Shown in pieces: positions 16,158 through 24,255 of a stretch of 50,183 nt of DNA. Every line of letters begins with the position of its first letter. The first letter of the stretch is position 1. The stretch covers positions 1-50,183 of the forward strand of contig JAJDBJ010000084.1 of assembly GCA_029261395.1 (NCBI GenBank), read 5' to 3'. The stretch comes from Nitrospinaceae bacterium. Lineage in GTDB: Bacteria; Nitrospinota; Nitrospinia; Nitrospinales; Nitrospinaceae. The position numbers and the translations under genes are program-made. Under the pieces are notes generated by a model that was not told where the DNA came from, did not search any database, and was given only the letters and a program-made list of their open reading frames with translations.

Positions 16158-17915
16158 CTACAAAACTTCCGAGGGATGTTCCTGTGCGATGAACAATTCG
16201 TTGGCCAGTTCGATGTCTTTCGGGAAATGGATTTCCAGCCAGCCTTTGTGGATTTCCAGGTAATGGACGTTGAAGCCGCGGTCGATCATCTCCTGAATCA
16301 GGTCGGTCAGGCGGATTTGGGAAATGTCCTCCGCTTCCTGTACTTTGCCTTCCAGATTTTTCAGCATGTCCTCATAGGTCTGGAGGAACTGCTCGGCTCC
16401 GGTTTTCGAAAATTTGGCGAGACCGATAAACTCGTGGGTGGCTGACGCTGGGTCAATATTTTTACCGATTTTGGCAACGGCGTTCTGGTGATCGAAGTTG
16501 ATACTGCGGCGGTTCCGGTTCTGCCGGTTGCGGCTGATCACGTAATCGGTCGCCTTGCCGTCGACCGACTCCAGGTACTGAATGGAGTTGTCCAGTGCCA
16601 GAACGATATCTTCCTTGGATGCCAGCAATTGTGCGACCACATGGTTTTCGAGCAGAATGTCCGAGTACAGCATCAGAAAACCGTTGTGCATTTTGTCCTG
16701 AGCGGTGAGCAGGCTGTCCAGCTCGGTGCCTTTTTGGTAGTCCTTGTTGGGTCGGAACGAAATTCCTTCGCCTTTCATTTTGTCGCCGGCGTAACCGGTC
16801 ACCACGGTGATATCTGTCAGATGGTTCTGGTTGAGAGTCTGGGCCTGGCGCGCGAGCAGGGTTTTGCCCGCGATATCCGCCATGGATTTGGGTGTGTCTT
16901 TGAGAACGGGTGCGATGGCTGGCGCTTCTCCGGCGGCAGGGATGATGACCGGGATGTTGGTATTGGTCTCGTCCTGCTGGTCTTTTTCTTTAACGTCCAG
17001 AAAGCCGACCGCATCGAATATTTCACGCACCGGGGCGCACAAAGGGTCCGCTTCGAGCGAGCGTTGGTTCGATAGAATGGATTTGGCAGTGTCGCGCATT
17101 GCTTTGTACGCGGCGCGTAGAAAGTGGTTGGCATAAATGATGATCTGGAATCCCGCCACCTGCAGTTCTTCTTCCAGGATATTGTTGTAGGTGGTCGGTA
17201 CGCACACCAGAGGTTTACTCATTTCCAGTTCTTTGAGGAGGCTCTGATATTTGCCGGCAAACTCCATGATCTCATCCGGTTGCTTGGACTTGGAGTGGAT
17301 CATGATGCCGTCGACCCCTGCCAGTAGATAAATCCGGGCGCGGTTGAGTGCGTCTTCCATGCCGGTGCCGGCGATGAGGCTTTCGATGCGGGCGATGATC
17401 ATGAAGTCATCGGTGGCCTGCACTTTTTTGCCGCGTTTGATTTTTTGCGCAAACACTTCGGGTTCTTGCAGGGTTTGAGTGGTTCCGGCTTCCAGGCTGT
17501 TGCGTTTGGGGAATACCTTATCTTCGATGATGACCGCCGATACGCCGGCCCGTTCCATTTTGGATACCATGTACTCGAAGGTATTCGGGTCGCCGCCGGT
17601 ATCGCCGTCAACGATCATGGGTTTTTGCGTGACGGTCAGGATTTCATGGATGGTATGCAGACGGGAATCGAAGCTGATCACTTCAATGTCGGGATGGCCC
17701 TTGGACGCGGAATCGGTCAGACTGCTCTCCCAGATGGCGTCGAACTGAAGGGTGACCGACTGGTTGCCGGACTTGCCTTCAACGCTGGTGGTGTCGGCGA
17801 CGATGCCGCTGATCCCGTTGTGGGCTTCCATAACGCGGACGAGTTTGCCCTGAGTGAGTAAAGCTTTGAGTTTGCCGCGTCGGTCTTCGGGTAAATTCTG
17901 GCTGAGCAGTGTCAT
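16158..17915 (-). CDS. pepM: Phosphoenolpyruvate mutase fused to a nucleotidyltransferase domain
   Basis: PEP mutase (PepM) rearranges phosphoenolpyruvate to phosphonopyruvate, the first step of phosphonate synthesis. Residues 15-300 form the PepM/isocitrate-lyase barrel with DGDTGG (103-108) and the diagnostic mutase signature EDKVFPKRNS (131-140, EDKx5NS), which separates it from lyases. Residues 320-560 resemble an NTP-transferase such as PntC, the CTP:phosphonoalkyl cytidylyltransferase, with GTELDSLLTAQ and a YSDI acidic motif. The nucleotide-binding loop reads AAGEAPAIAPVLKDTPKSM, lacking the Gly and Arg of the usual AAGxGxRL. No phosphonopyruvate decarboxylase or aminotransferase lies in the window. 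The start overlaps the upstream hypothetical gene by 4 bp (ATGA). It ends the envelope cluster, suggesting a surface phosphonate. Confidence 0.88.
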   Translation of the reverse strand: MTLLSQNLPEDRRGKLKALLTQGKLVRVMEAHNGISGIVADTTSVEGKSGNQSVTLQFDAIWESSLTDSASKGHPDIEVISFDSRLHTIHEILTVTQKPMIVDGDTGGDPNTFEYMVSKMERAGVSAVIIEDKVFPKRNSLEAGTTQTLQEPEVFAQKIKRGKKVQATDDFMIIARIESLIAGTGMEDALNRARIYLLAGVDGIMIHSKSKQPDEIMEFAGKYQSLLKELEMSKPLVCVPTTYNNILEEELQVAGFQIIIYANHFLRAAYKAMRDTAKSILSNQRSLEADPLCAPVREIFDAVGFLDVKEKDQQDETNTNIPVIIPAAGEAPAIAPVLKDTPKSMADIAGKTLLARQAQTLNQNHLTDITVVTGYAGDKMKGEGISFRPNKDYQKGTELDSLLTAQDKMHNGFLMLYSDILLENHVVAQLLASKEDIVLALDNSIQYLESVDGKATDYVISRNRQNRNRRSINFDHQNAVAKIGKNIDPASATHEFIGLAKFSKTGAEQFLQTYEDMLKNLEGKVQEAEDISQIRLTDLIQEMIDRGFNVHYLEIHKGWLEIHFPKDIELANELFIAQEHPSEVL

Positions 17916-18214
17916 GATGTGAAACCGGTGAGTTTAGGGTTTTCAAGGCGCTCCCGAATCCAGGAAGCGATATAGACGTCATCCAAATCGAATTGTTGGA
18001 AGATGTTGAGCAGTACCTCAATCTGATGGTGAATTGACAATCGTTTGTCCACCACGATCAATTTCTCGCCACGAACTTTACAATAACCGCTTTGAGTGGG
18101 GATTTCCGGATCGGACAAGTTGGCGAACAGGATTTCAATTGAGAGTTTGCGTGCCAAGTCCTTGAGATCTTCCAAGCGGGACAGCGTTAATGATTCTGTA
18201 TTGGATTCGAGCAT
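17912..18214 (-). CDS. Conserved-looking hypothetical protein, 100 aa
   Basis: I do not recognise a named family. The protein is soluble, with no signal or membrane segment. An N-terminal helical half (LEDLKDLARKLSIEILFANL) is followed by a short strand pair around SGYCKVRGEKLIVVDKRLS and a helical end (HHQIEVLLNIFQQFDLDDVYI). The pattern 'C-x-V-R-G-x-x-x-x-V-D-x-R' recalls small uncharacterised proteins of diverse bacteria, so it is probably a genuine conserved gene. Its start codon follows rseP by 16 bp, and its stop overlaps pepM (ATGA), so translation of pepM is probably coupled to it. Function unknown. Confidence 0.75.
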   Translation of the reverse strand: MLESNTESLTLSRLEDLKDLARKLSIEILFANLSDPEIPTQSGYCKVRGEKLIVVDKRLSIHHQIEVLLNIFQQFDLDDVYIASWIRERLENPKLTGFTS

Positions 18215-18230
18215 GGGACCTCCGGGGGCT

Positions 18231-19601
18231 TTAACTAAAGACCCTCATGATGTCATTGTAAAAAGCGAAAACCATTAGCGAGAGCAACATGAATAGCCCG
18301 ACCTGGGCGGCCCGCTCCCGGTTGGATTCGCTGATGGGTTTGCCTTTGACGATTTCGATCAGGAAAAAAAGGATGTGTCCGCCATCCAGAACGGGAATGG
18401 GTAAGAGATTCAAGAGCCCCAGATTGATGCTGAGCAGGGCGGTCAACAAGACAAAATCCAGGATCCCCTGCTCTGCATGGTCGCCATAAGCCTGGAAGAT
18501 CTGGATAGGCCCGCCGATGTTTTTCGGTGAAATAGACCCGGTGATCAGTTTTTTAATACTGGTGCCGATCAAGTGCGTTACTTCCCAGGTTTTTTCCAAC
18601 CCGCGTAGGATGGCCCCAAAGAACGAATATCGCTCGGTTATCATGACTCCGGAAATGCCCAATCCCATATAGCCGTAGCTCACATCTTTGCCTTTAAGAT
18701 CGAGGCTCGTTCTTAGTTCGGGAGTTACTTTAAGAGTTTGTTTCTGTCCATTCCTCAAGATATGAAAGTTCAGCTCCTGTCCGGGCTTATCCAAAGCGGC
18801 CGTTTTTATGTCTGAGAATCCTATGACTTGAGTGTCATCAATGGATAGAATATCGTCGCCTACCTGCAACCCGGCTCTATCTGCGGGTGAACCCGCTTTG
18901 ATAGCAGCGACCCGGCGTCCCAGCCGTTCGATGCCGATCAACCCCACGGTTTTTTTGTCGCCAAAGAGGTTGGCCACTTCTTTTGCGTTGGGTGTCATAG
19001 GGAGTGTGATAACTGTTTTTGAATCGCGCTGAATCACGAACTCCATTTGTTTGCCCGGAGCGTTGTGGATGATGTCTTGCAGTTCATGCCAGTACTGAAC
19101 TTTGTTGCCGTCAATTTCAATAATCCGATCACCCGTCTGGAGACCTGCGGCCATGGCGGGGGAGTCATCGTGAATTTTTCCGACATCCGTACTGCTTGCG
19201 GGTATGCCCACAGTATAGATGCAGACGTAAATAGCGATGGCAAACAGGACATTGAACAGGGGGCCGCCGAATGCTATGGCAAGTCTCTGATACACGGATG
19301 CCGCGGAGAAGGAGCCCTGGGTGTCCGGGAGTTCTTCTGTCGGATCTTCTCCCTTCATTTTGACGTAACCGCCCAGAGGAATGGCGGCGATCAGGTATTC
19401 GGTGTCGCCGGATTTGAAGCCGATAATCTTGGGGCCAAATCCAATGGAAAATTTTTCGACTGTCACCCCGCATTTGCGGGCGATCAGAAAATGACCCAGC
19501 TCATGGATGAAAATGAGCGCGGCCAAACCTGTCAGGAAAGCCGTCATTTTGAAACCGAAGGACAGGAAGGCGTCGAGAGAGAATGCGGTAAAATCAAACA
19601 T
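18231..19601 (-). CDS. rseP: RseP-type site-2 intramembrane zinc metalloprotease
   Basis: This 456-residue regulated intramembrane protease cleaves anti-sigma factors and remnant signal peptides. The active-site HELGH (33-37) sits in the first membrane helix. Two tandem PDZ domains follow (about 115-195 and 205-285, each with an ExG/AGLQxGD-type core: MAAGLQTGDRIIEIDG and DRAGLQVGDDILSIDD). The C-terminal membrane region holds the third zinc-ligand motif PVLDGGH. The two-PDZ form resembles E. coli RseP. It sits 11 bp downstream of lolA in an envelope cluster. No sigma-E or RseA homologue is visible here, so the substrate is unknown. Confidence 0.95.
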   Translation of the reverse strand: MFDFTAFSLDAFLSFGFKMTAFLTGLAALIFIHELGHFLIARKCGVTVEKFSIGFGPKIIGFKSGDTEYLIAAIPLGGYVKMKGEDPTEELPDTQGSFSAASVYQRLAIAFGGPLFNVLFAIAIYVCIYTVGIPASSTDVGKIHDDSPAMAAGLQTGDRIIEIDGNKVQYWHELQDIIHNAPGKQMEFVIQRDSKTVITLPMTPNAKEVANLFGDKKTVGLIGIERLGRRVAAIKAGSPADRAGLQVGDDILSIDDTQVIGFSDIKTAALDKPGQELNFHILRNGQKQTLKVTPELRTSLDLKGKDVSYGYMGLGISGVMITERYSFFGAILRGLEKTWEVTHLIGTSIKKLITGSISPKNIGGPIQIFQAYGDHAEQGILDFVLLTALLSINLGLLNLLPIPVLDGGHILFFLIEIVKGKPISESNRERAAQVGLFMLLSLMVFAFYNDIMRVFS

Positions 19602-19612
19602 GATAAGTAAAA

Positions 19613-20272
19613 CTACTCCATGGAAGAAAGATCAATGAGTTCCACCCCTTTAGGAACCTCGAACAGGAACAATTTCTCTTCAAGGCTGGGGTTGGTTCGG
19701 ATGTCTTTGAATAACATTTCTGTTTTGTTTCCTAAATTATCATACACCCGGGACCCGACGATCTGGTAGTTTTTCTTGTCGGCCAGCAGTACCATTTTGG
19801 AGAGGTTTTGCGCCTTGTCACGCGGGATCATTTCGACAACGTAAAGCCTGCGTTCTTCAGTCACTTCCCCGATGGTGAACGATTCGGTCAGCTTGCCACG
19901 ACCCGCCAGGAACAGGGCAGGGGTGTTGGAGGAGTAGATATTTTGGACTTTCATTTTAGTGACCTGCTTTTCGTCGGGCAGGTACAGCCAGAGGCCCTGA
20001 TCGTTGCTCACCAGAATTTGGCGATCCGGAGCCTTGTAATCCCATTTCATTTTACCGGGTTTTTTGATGGAAACGAAACCTTCTGCTTTCTGCGACTGTC
20101 CCAGAACCTTCAGATACGATTTTTGAACGAACCGGGCCTGAAAGGTGTCAGTGGAATCGTATTGTTTTTGGATGGCACCGACAACGGCGACGGAATCCAG
20201 AGCAAAGGCTGATCCGGGCAGGAACCCTGATAAAAACAGGATAAAAAGAACGTTACAGGTTTTAAGATTCAT
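19613..20272 (-). CDS. lolA: Outer-membrane lipoprotein carrier protein LolA
   Basis: LolA is the periplasmic chaperone that ferries lipoproteins from the inner-membrane LolCDE complex to the outer membrane. The 219-residue precursor has a signal peptide (hydrophobic residues 8-20, cleavage expected after SAFA at 24). Family features follow: FQARFVQKSYLKVLGQSQKAEG, GKMKWDYKAPDRQILVSNDQ, GLWLYLPDEKQV and FLAGRGKLTESF. The ATG overlaps the purN stop by 4 bp (ATGA), so the two are translationally coupled. Its presence confirms a diderm envelope. Confidence 0.92.
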   Translation of the reverse strand: MNLKTCNVLFILFLSGFLPGSAFALDSVAVVGAIQKQYDSTDTFQARFVQKSYLKVLGQSQKAEGFVSIKKPGKMKWDYKAPDRQILVSNDQGLWLYLPDEKQVTKMKVQNIYSSNTPALFLAGRGKLTESFTIGEVTEERRLYVVEMIPRDKAQNLSKMVLLADKKNYQIVGSRVYDNLGNKTEMLFKDIRTNPSLEEKLFLFEVPKGVELIDLSSME

Positions 20273-20898
20273 TGAGACACGCTTTCTTTGTAGGAGACCT
20301 TTCGGTTTTCAATATGCAGGCGGTTTTCGACAATCATTTGTATCGCTCTCGGATAAATGAGGTGTTCCTGGATCAAAATGCGTTCGGCCAGTATCGTTGC
20401 GTCATCGGACGGGAGGACGGGGACGACCGCCTGCAGGATGATGGGGCCGCCATCGACTTCTTCGTTGACGAAATGAACGGTGCACCCGGAGAACTTGACT
20501 CCGTAATCGATGGCCTTTTGCTGGACGTCCAGCCCCGGAAACGCAGGCAGGAGCGACGGATGGATATTGATGATTTTGTCAGGAAACATGCCGATGAATT
20601 CTGGATTGAGAATACGCATATACCCCGCCAGGCACACCAGGTCGACCCGGCGTTTTTTGAGTTCGCCGGCCAATGTCAGGTCGTATTCCTTTTTACTGGC
20701 GAATTGTTTGGGGTCGAAGTAGGCCGTTTCAATGCCCTGTTTCTGAGCCCGCTCCAGGGCAGGTGCATCTTTTTTATTGCTTAGGACCACGGCGATGTCG
20801 GCGTTCAGTTCACCCTCTTGAATGGCGTCGATGATCGCCTGCAAATTGGTGCCGCGTCCGGATACGAGTATTCCGATTTTGAAACGGTTGGAAGTCAT
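20269..20898 (-). CDS. purN: Phosphoribosylglycinamide formyltransferase (GAR transformylase)
   Basis: PurN transfers the formyl group from 10-formyl-THF to GAR in purine synthesis. The 209-residue protein has the N-terminal IGILVSGRGTNLQAIIDAI and the catalytic triad context: Asn in INIHPSLLPAFPG, His in GCTVHFVNEEVDG and Asp in the same stretch (VDGGPII). The length is typical. It lies 79 bp downstream of the LpxC fusion and overlaps lolA by 4 bp. It is a metabolic gene embedded in an envelope cluster, with no functional link that I can see beyond co-transcription. Confidence 0.96.
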   Translation of the reverse strand: MTSNRFKIGILVSGRGTNLQAIIDAIQEGELNADIAVVLSNKKDAPALERAQKQGIETAYFDPKQFASKKEYDLTLAGELKKRRVDLVCLAGYMRILNPEFIGMFPDKIINIHPSLLPAFPGLDVQQKAIDYGVKFSGCTVHFVNEEVDGGPIILQAVVPVLPSDDATILAERILIQEHLIYPRAIQMIVENRLHIENRKVSYKESVSQ

Positions 20899-20977
20899 GG
20901 CTCTGTTGGGTCCAATTGAAGATGTTTATGACACTAAGGAATAGCGGTGAAGAATGGATAGGCCGGTTCTCTCTCGA

Positions 20978-23038
20978 TCAATGAACGGTCACCGCTTGTT
21001 GGGCCAGGTCTTCCTTAATGGCTTTTAGAAGTCCGATGTTTTGGGTGTGTCCTGATTTGTGAGCTTTGATATAGCCGCGGATCGGTTTTCCCAGCAGATA
21101 AAAATCCCCGAGGACATCCAGGATTTTGTGGCGTGCGAATTCGTTGTCGTACCGCAATGTGGTGTTGAGGACTTTCTCATCCCCCAGCAGGATAAAGTTG
21201 TCCAGCTTACCGCCCACGCCGAAACCCATTTTGTTCAGCATGGCCACATCTTTCACAAATCCGAAGGTGCGTGCCGGCGCGATTTCTTCTTTGAAACTCT
21301 CGGCCCCTTTGAACTCAAAGGTGTGTTCCATGATGCCGATGGGTGCCGGATATTCCATATGGTAACTGACTTTGAAGCCGTCATAAGGCTCAATCGAAAT
21401 ATGCGCGCCACCGTCTTCTTTCGATCCGAAGGTGTACGTTTTATCAATCACCAGTTCTTCGTAAACCTCATCCTGTTCCTCGAAACCGCCATCTTCGATC
21501 AATTGGCAGAAATCTTTGGCCGACCCGTCCATCACGGGGGCCTCGTCTCCGATTTTGATCAAAAGGTTATGGACCCGGTACATGTGAAGGGTGGCCATAA
21601 TGTGTTCGATCGTGGAGACGGATGCGTAACCCTTGCGCAGACTGGTGGCGTATTCCGTAGATTGCACGTTTTCCACCTTGGCGGGGATGGTACTTCCGCT
21701 GGAAATATCACCGAAGATGATACCGCTACCCGGAGGCAAGGGTTGCATGATGAGACCGGTTTTGATTCCGGAGTGCAGTCCGCGTCCACACAGCACCACA
21801 CTGCGTTTTAAAGTGCGCTGAAGCGGACGGTCTCCCTTTTTGCCTTTTGATGCGCTTGATTTTGTCTGGGCTTGGGGGTGTTTGAGCAGGGCTGATATGT
21901 CCTTCAAGGTGATTTCTTCGTTGGGGTGTACGGTCCGGGCAATTTGATCCAGCACTGAACGCAATTCCTTGAAGTTTTCCGGCCAGTCGTATTCACAAAG
22001 AGCCCGCATGGTTTCCTCGGTGAAGTTTTTACAAACGACTTTGCCCTTGTCTTCCAAATCTTCAAAATATTCTTCTACCAGGGTTGGGATCAAGGCCCGG
22101 TTATCCCTTAAGGGCGGCACGCTGATACTGTTTTCCTTTAAAGTTTCGTACAGGTCCGGGTTGAATTCTCCGTTTTCAACCATAGCCTCCAGGTCTTTTG
22201 TGGAGGAGGCAAAAATTCTGTCGGGAATAAAGCCTTCCGATTTTCCGGGGGAAGTGGACTTTAAAGCGGTCGCCAGTTTTGCCTGAAGATCTTGGCTCAT
22301 GAAGTCGATATTTTTTAAATAGACCGCCTTTTTCCCGGCGCCTCCACGGGTTGGTTTTACTGGCTGGCCTTTTTCATCTTGATGAATGAACAGTTCGATT
22401 TGGATTTTCGGCATCGAACGGAGCGCGCAATTGATTTTGTGGAGAGGGAAATTGGACTTTTTGCTTTTGTGATGAATGGCCTGCGCGATATATTCCTTGC
22501 CGGTTCCCACTTCACCCTGGATCAGGAGGGGGGCGTCGGTTTTGGACGCTCGGGTCACCGCTTTCTTGACCTCCACCATCATTTCAAAGCAGTGAGGAAG
22601 TTCGTGCTTAACGGCATCCTTGTTGTTGATTCCGTTCATTCGGCCTTTTCTTTGCTTGAGTGCCTTCTCAACGGACAAGACCAGCTGATTGAGTGAAAAC
22701 GGCTTCTCGATAAAATCGTAGGCTCCCAACTTGGTCGCTTTCACGGCCGTGTCGATGGTTCCGTGACCGGACATCACCAATACTTCAATTTCAGGATGAT
22801 AGGTTTTGATGGCTTGCAAGACTTCGATCCCATCCATGCCTGGAATCCAGATATCCAGAAGAACCAGATCGGGGGGCTCGGACTGCACCAATTCCAGGGC
22901 ATCCAACCCGTCTTCGGCCGTGACGATATCGTATCCCTCGTCGTTTAGTATTTCCTGAAGAGAGGTCACTATATTTTTTTCGTCATCGACAATGAGGATT
23001 CTTTCTTTAGTCAAGGAAATCTCCGTGATTGGTTTCAT
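20978..23038 (-). CDS. lpxC: Fusion: response-regulator receiver + degenerate sigma54-type AAA domain + LpxC deacetylase
   Basis: One uninterrupted 686-codon frame. Residues 13-128 are an NtrC-type receiver with the acidic pocket (Asp18, Asp19), phospho-acceptor Asp62 and Lys112, all intact. Residues 145-385 match a sigma54-activator AAA domain: Walker A GEVGTGKE (175-182) is kept, but GAFTGA is absent (HQDEKGQPVKPTRGG instead). Walker B reads AVYLKNID, without Asp-Glu. After a Ser/Lys-rich linker (389-405), residues 407-680 are LpxC, UDP-3-O-acyl-GlcNAc deacetylase, the committed step of lipid A synthesis. Equivalents of E. coli Glu78/His79 (478/479), His238 (637), Lys239 (638), Asp242 (641) and His265 (664) are present. 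There is no DNA-binding domain. Neighbours are trmB (21 bp) and purN. Confidence 0.93.
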   Translation of the reverse strand: MKPITEISLTKERILIVDDEKNIVTSLQEILNDEGYDIVTAEDGLDALELVQSEPPDLVLLDIWIPGMDGIEVLQAIKTYHPEIEVLVMSGHGTIDTAVKATKLGAYDFIEKPFSLNQLVLSVEKALKQRKGRMNGINNKDAVKHELPHCFEMMVEVKKAVTRASKTDAPLLIQGEVGTGKEYIAQAIHHKSKKSNFPLHKINCALRSMPKIQIELFIHQDEKGQPVKPTRGGAGKKAVYLKNIDFMSQDLQAKLATALKSTSPGKSEGFIPDRIFASSTKDLEAMVENGEFNPDLYETLKENSISVPPLRDNRALIPTLVEEYFEDLEDKGKVVCKNFTEETMRALCEYDWPENFKELRSVLDQIARTVHPNEEITLKDISALLKHPQAQTKSSASKGKKGDRPLQRTLKRSVVLCGRGLHSGIKTGLIMQPLPPGSGIIFGDISSGSTIPAKVENVQSTEYATSLRKGYASVSTIEHIMATLHMYRVHNLLIKIGDEAPVMDGSAKDFCQLIEDGGFEEQDEVYEELVIDKTYTFGSKEDGGAHISIEPYDGFKVSYHMEYPAPIGIMEHTFEFKGAESFKEEIAPARTFGFVKDVAMLNKMGFGVGGKLDNFILLGDEKVLNTTLRYDNEFARHKILDVLGDFYLLGKPIRGYIKAHKSGHTQNIGLLKAIKEDLAQQAVTVH

Positions 23039-23059
23039 GAAACAAAATTTCTATATCTG

Positions 23060-23716
23060 TTATGCAGTGGGAGCCATTGCATAATCCTGCTCTTTGGAAA
23101 ACTCGAAATAATAAATTTTCTTTCCGGCTTCTATAAACGTCTTCTCATATTTGGTTTTGGGGATATCGTTTCGTTCATGGAGAAACCCCAAGTCCTCGTG
23201 CGGATTGTAGAATTGGGTGTTCGCCTGCATGACCTCAAGAATTTCCTGCGCATAGGATTCGACGTCCGTTGCGATGCGGACTTTCCCTTGCGGTGCCAAC
23301 TTACTCGCCAGGTTCTCCACAAATTGCGGTTTGATCAACCGTCTCTTGTGATGTCTTTTTTTGGGCCAGGGGTCCGGAAAATTAATGAATATTTCGCTGA
23401 GTTCACCCTCTTCAAAAAGAATAGGAATTTTTTCGCTGGCATTACCGTAAGCGACGCGGATGTTTTTTATATGAAGTCGATCCATGCGTGTGACGACCTT
23501 GCGAATCCCTTTGTGGTAAAAATCCATTCCGATGAAATTACTTTCGGGTTCGCGAATGGCCATATCGATGAGGAAATTGCCGTTACCGAAGCCGATTTCC
23601 AGTTTCAGTGGGTGACTGTTTTCAAACAACCCGCGCCAGTCCGGTCGTTCTTCGGGGTCCAGGAAGCAAGGATGTTCGTTGACGATTGTATCGAATGGAA
23701 TGAGTCGTTTTGCCAT
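23060..23716 (-). CDS. trmB: tRNA (guanine-N7-)-methyltransferase
   Basis: TrmB uses S-adenosylmethionine to methylate G46 in the tRNA variable loop. The 218-residue protein shows LEIGFGNGNFLIDMA (SAM-binding motif I), SNFIGMDFYHKGIRKV, IRVAYGNASEKIPILF and the signature FINFPDPWPKKRHHKRRLI, followed by a C-terminal TKYEKTF. The ATG at 23716 fits the family. It lies between greA (15 bp) and the LpxC fusion (21 bp) in one minus-strand cluster. Confidence 0.95.
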   Translation of the reverse strand: MAKRLIPFDTIVNEHPCFLDPEERPDWRGLFENSHPLKLEIGFGNGNFLIDMAIREPESNFIGMDFYHKGIRKVVTRMDRLHIKNIRVAYGNASEKIPILFEEGELSEIFINFPDPWPKKRHHKRRLIKPQFVENLASKLAPQGKVRIATDVESYAQEILEVMQANTQFYNPHEDLGFLHERNDIPKTKYEKTFIEAGKKIYYFEFSKEQDYAMAPTA

Positions 23717-23731
23717 AGGGCTTCAGGTCTC

Positions 23732-24205
23732 TCAACCGTTCTCCTGATGAATGGTTTTCAACTGGATGACTTCAAAGCTTTGCTGTTCTCCCTCGATGGG
23801 CACTTCAACCTCGTCCCCCTCCATTTTGCCGGCCAGCGTTCTTCCAACCGGGGAGGCCATGGAGAGTTTACCGGTATCAGGGTCCACTTCCTCGGGAAAC
23901 ACCAGAAAATATTCTCTTTCTTCTCCCGATTCGACATGCTTCAAGAGCAACGCGCTACCCAATCCAGACCGGTCTTTGGGAATGCGCTCGACATCAATGG
24001 AAGTGATATCTCCAATGCGTTTTTGAAGTTGCGAGATCCGGCTCTCCAGAAACATCTGGCGTTCTTTCGCCGACTTGTACTCGGCGTTTTCGCTGAGATC
24101 GCCCATGGCCGTGGCAATTTTCAAGGCCTTTGGGATGTCGACATCCAGCTCTTTTTTGGAATCCATTAACTGTTTTTCAAGTTTGTCCAGTATAGGTAAT
24201 CTCAT
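23732..24205 (-). CDS. greA: Transcription elongation factor GreA
   Basis: GreA rescues backtracked RNA polymerase by stimulating transcript cleavage through the secondary channel. The N-terminal coiled coil (about 1-75) carries the tip signature MGDLSENAEYKSAKERQ with the acidic Asp and Glu residues. The C-terminal FKBP-like domain has SPVGRTLAGKMEGDEVEV and a final FEVIQLKTI. I chose ATG at 24205 (157 aa, the family norm). An in-frame TTG at 24214 would add three residues. It starts the trmB-lpxC run and follows rlpA by a gap holding a 7-bp hairpin. Confidence 0.94.
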   Translation of the reverse strand: MRLPILDKLEKQLMDSKKELDVDIPKALKIATAMGDLSENAEYKSAKERQMFLESRISQLQKRIGDITSIDVERIPKDRSGLGSALLLKHVESGEEREYFLVFPEEVDPDTGKLSMASPVGRTLAGKMEGDEVEVPIEGEQQSFEVIQLKTIHQENG

Positions 24206-24235
24206 GACACTCAATTTCTTTTTCAGTTGTTATTA

Positions 24236-24255
24236 CCCGTAAGCCGAGTTACGGG
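24236..24255 (-). promoter_or_regulatory. Hairpin overlapping the rlpA stop codon
   Basis: A perfect 7-bp stem (CCCGTAA/TTACGGG) with a 6-nt loop includes the rlpA stop. No U-tract follows on the minus strand, so it is unlikely to be an efficient terminator. It may be a stabilising or processing hairpin between rlpA and greA. Confidence 0.35.

Noticed and set aside
20978-23038. A functional sigma54-dependent transcriptional activator
   Set aside because: GAFTGA and Walker B are missing and the DNA-binding domain is replaced by LpxC.
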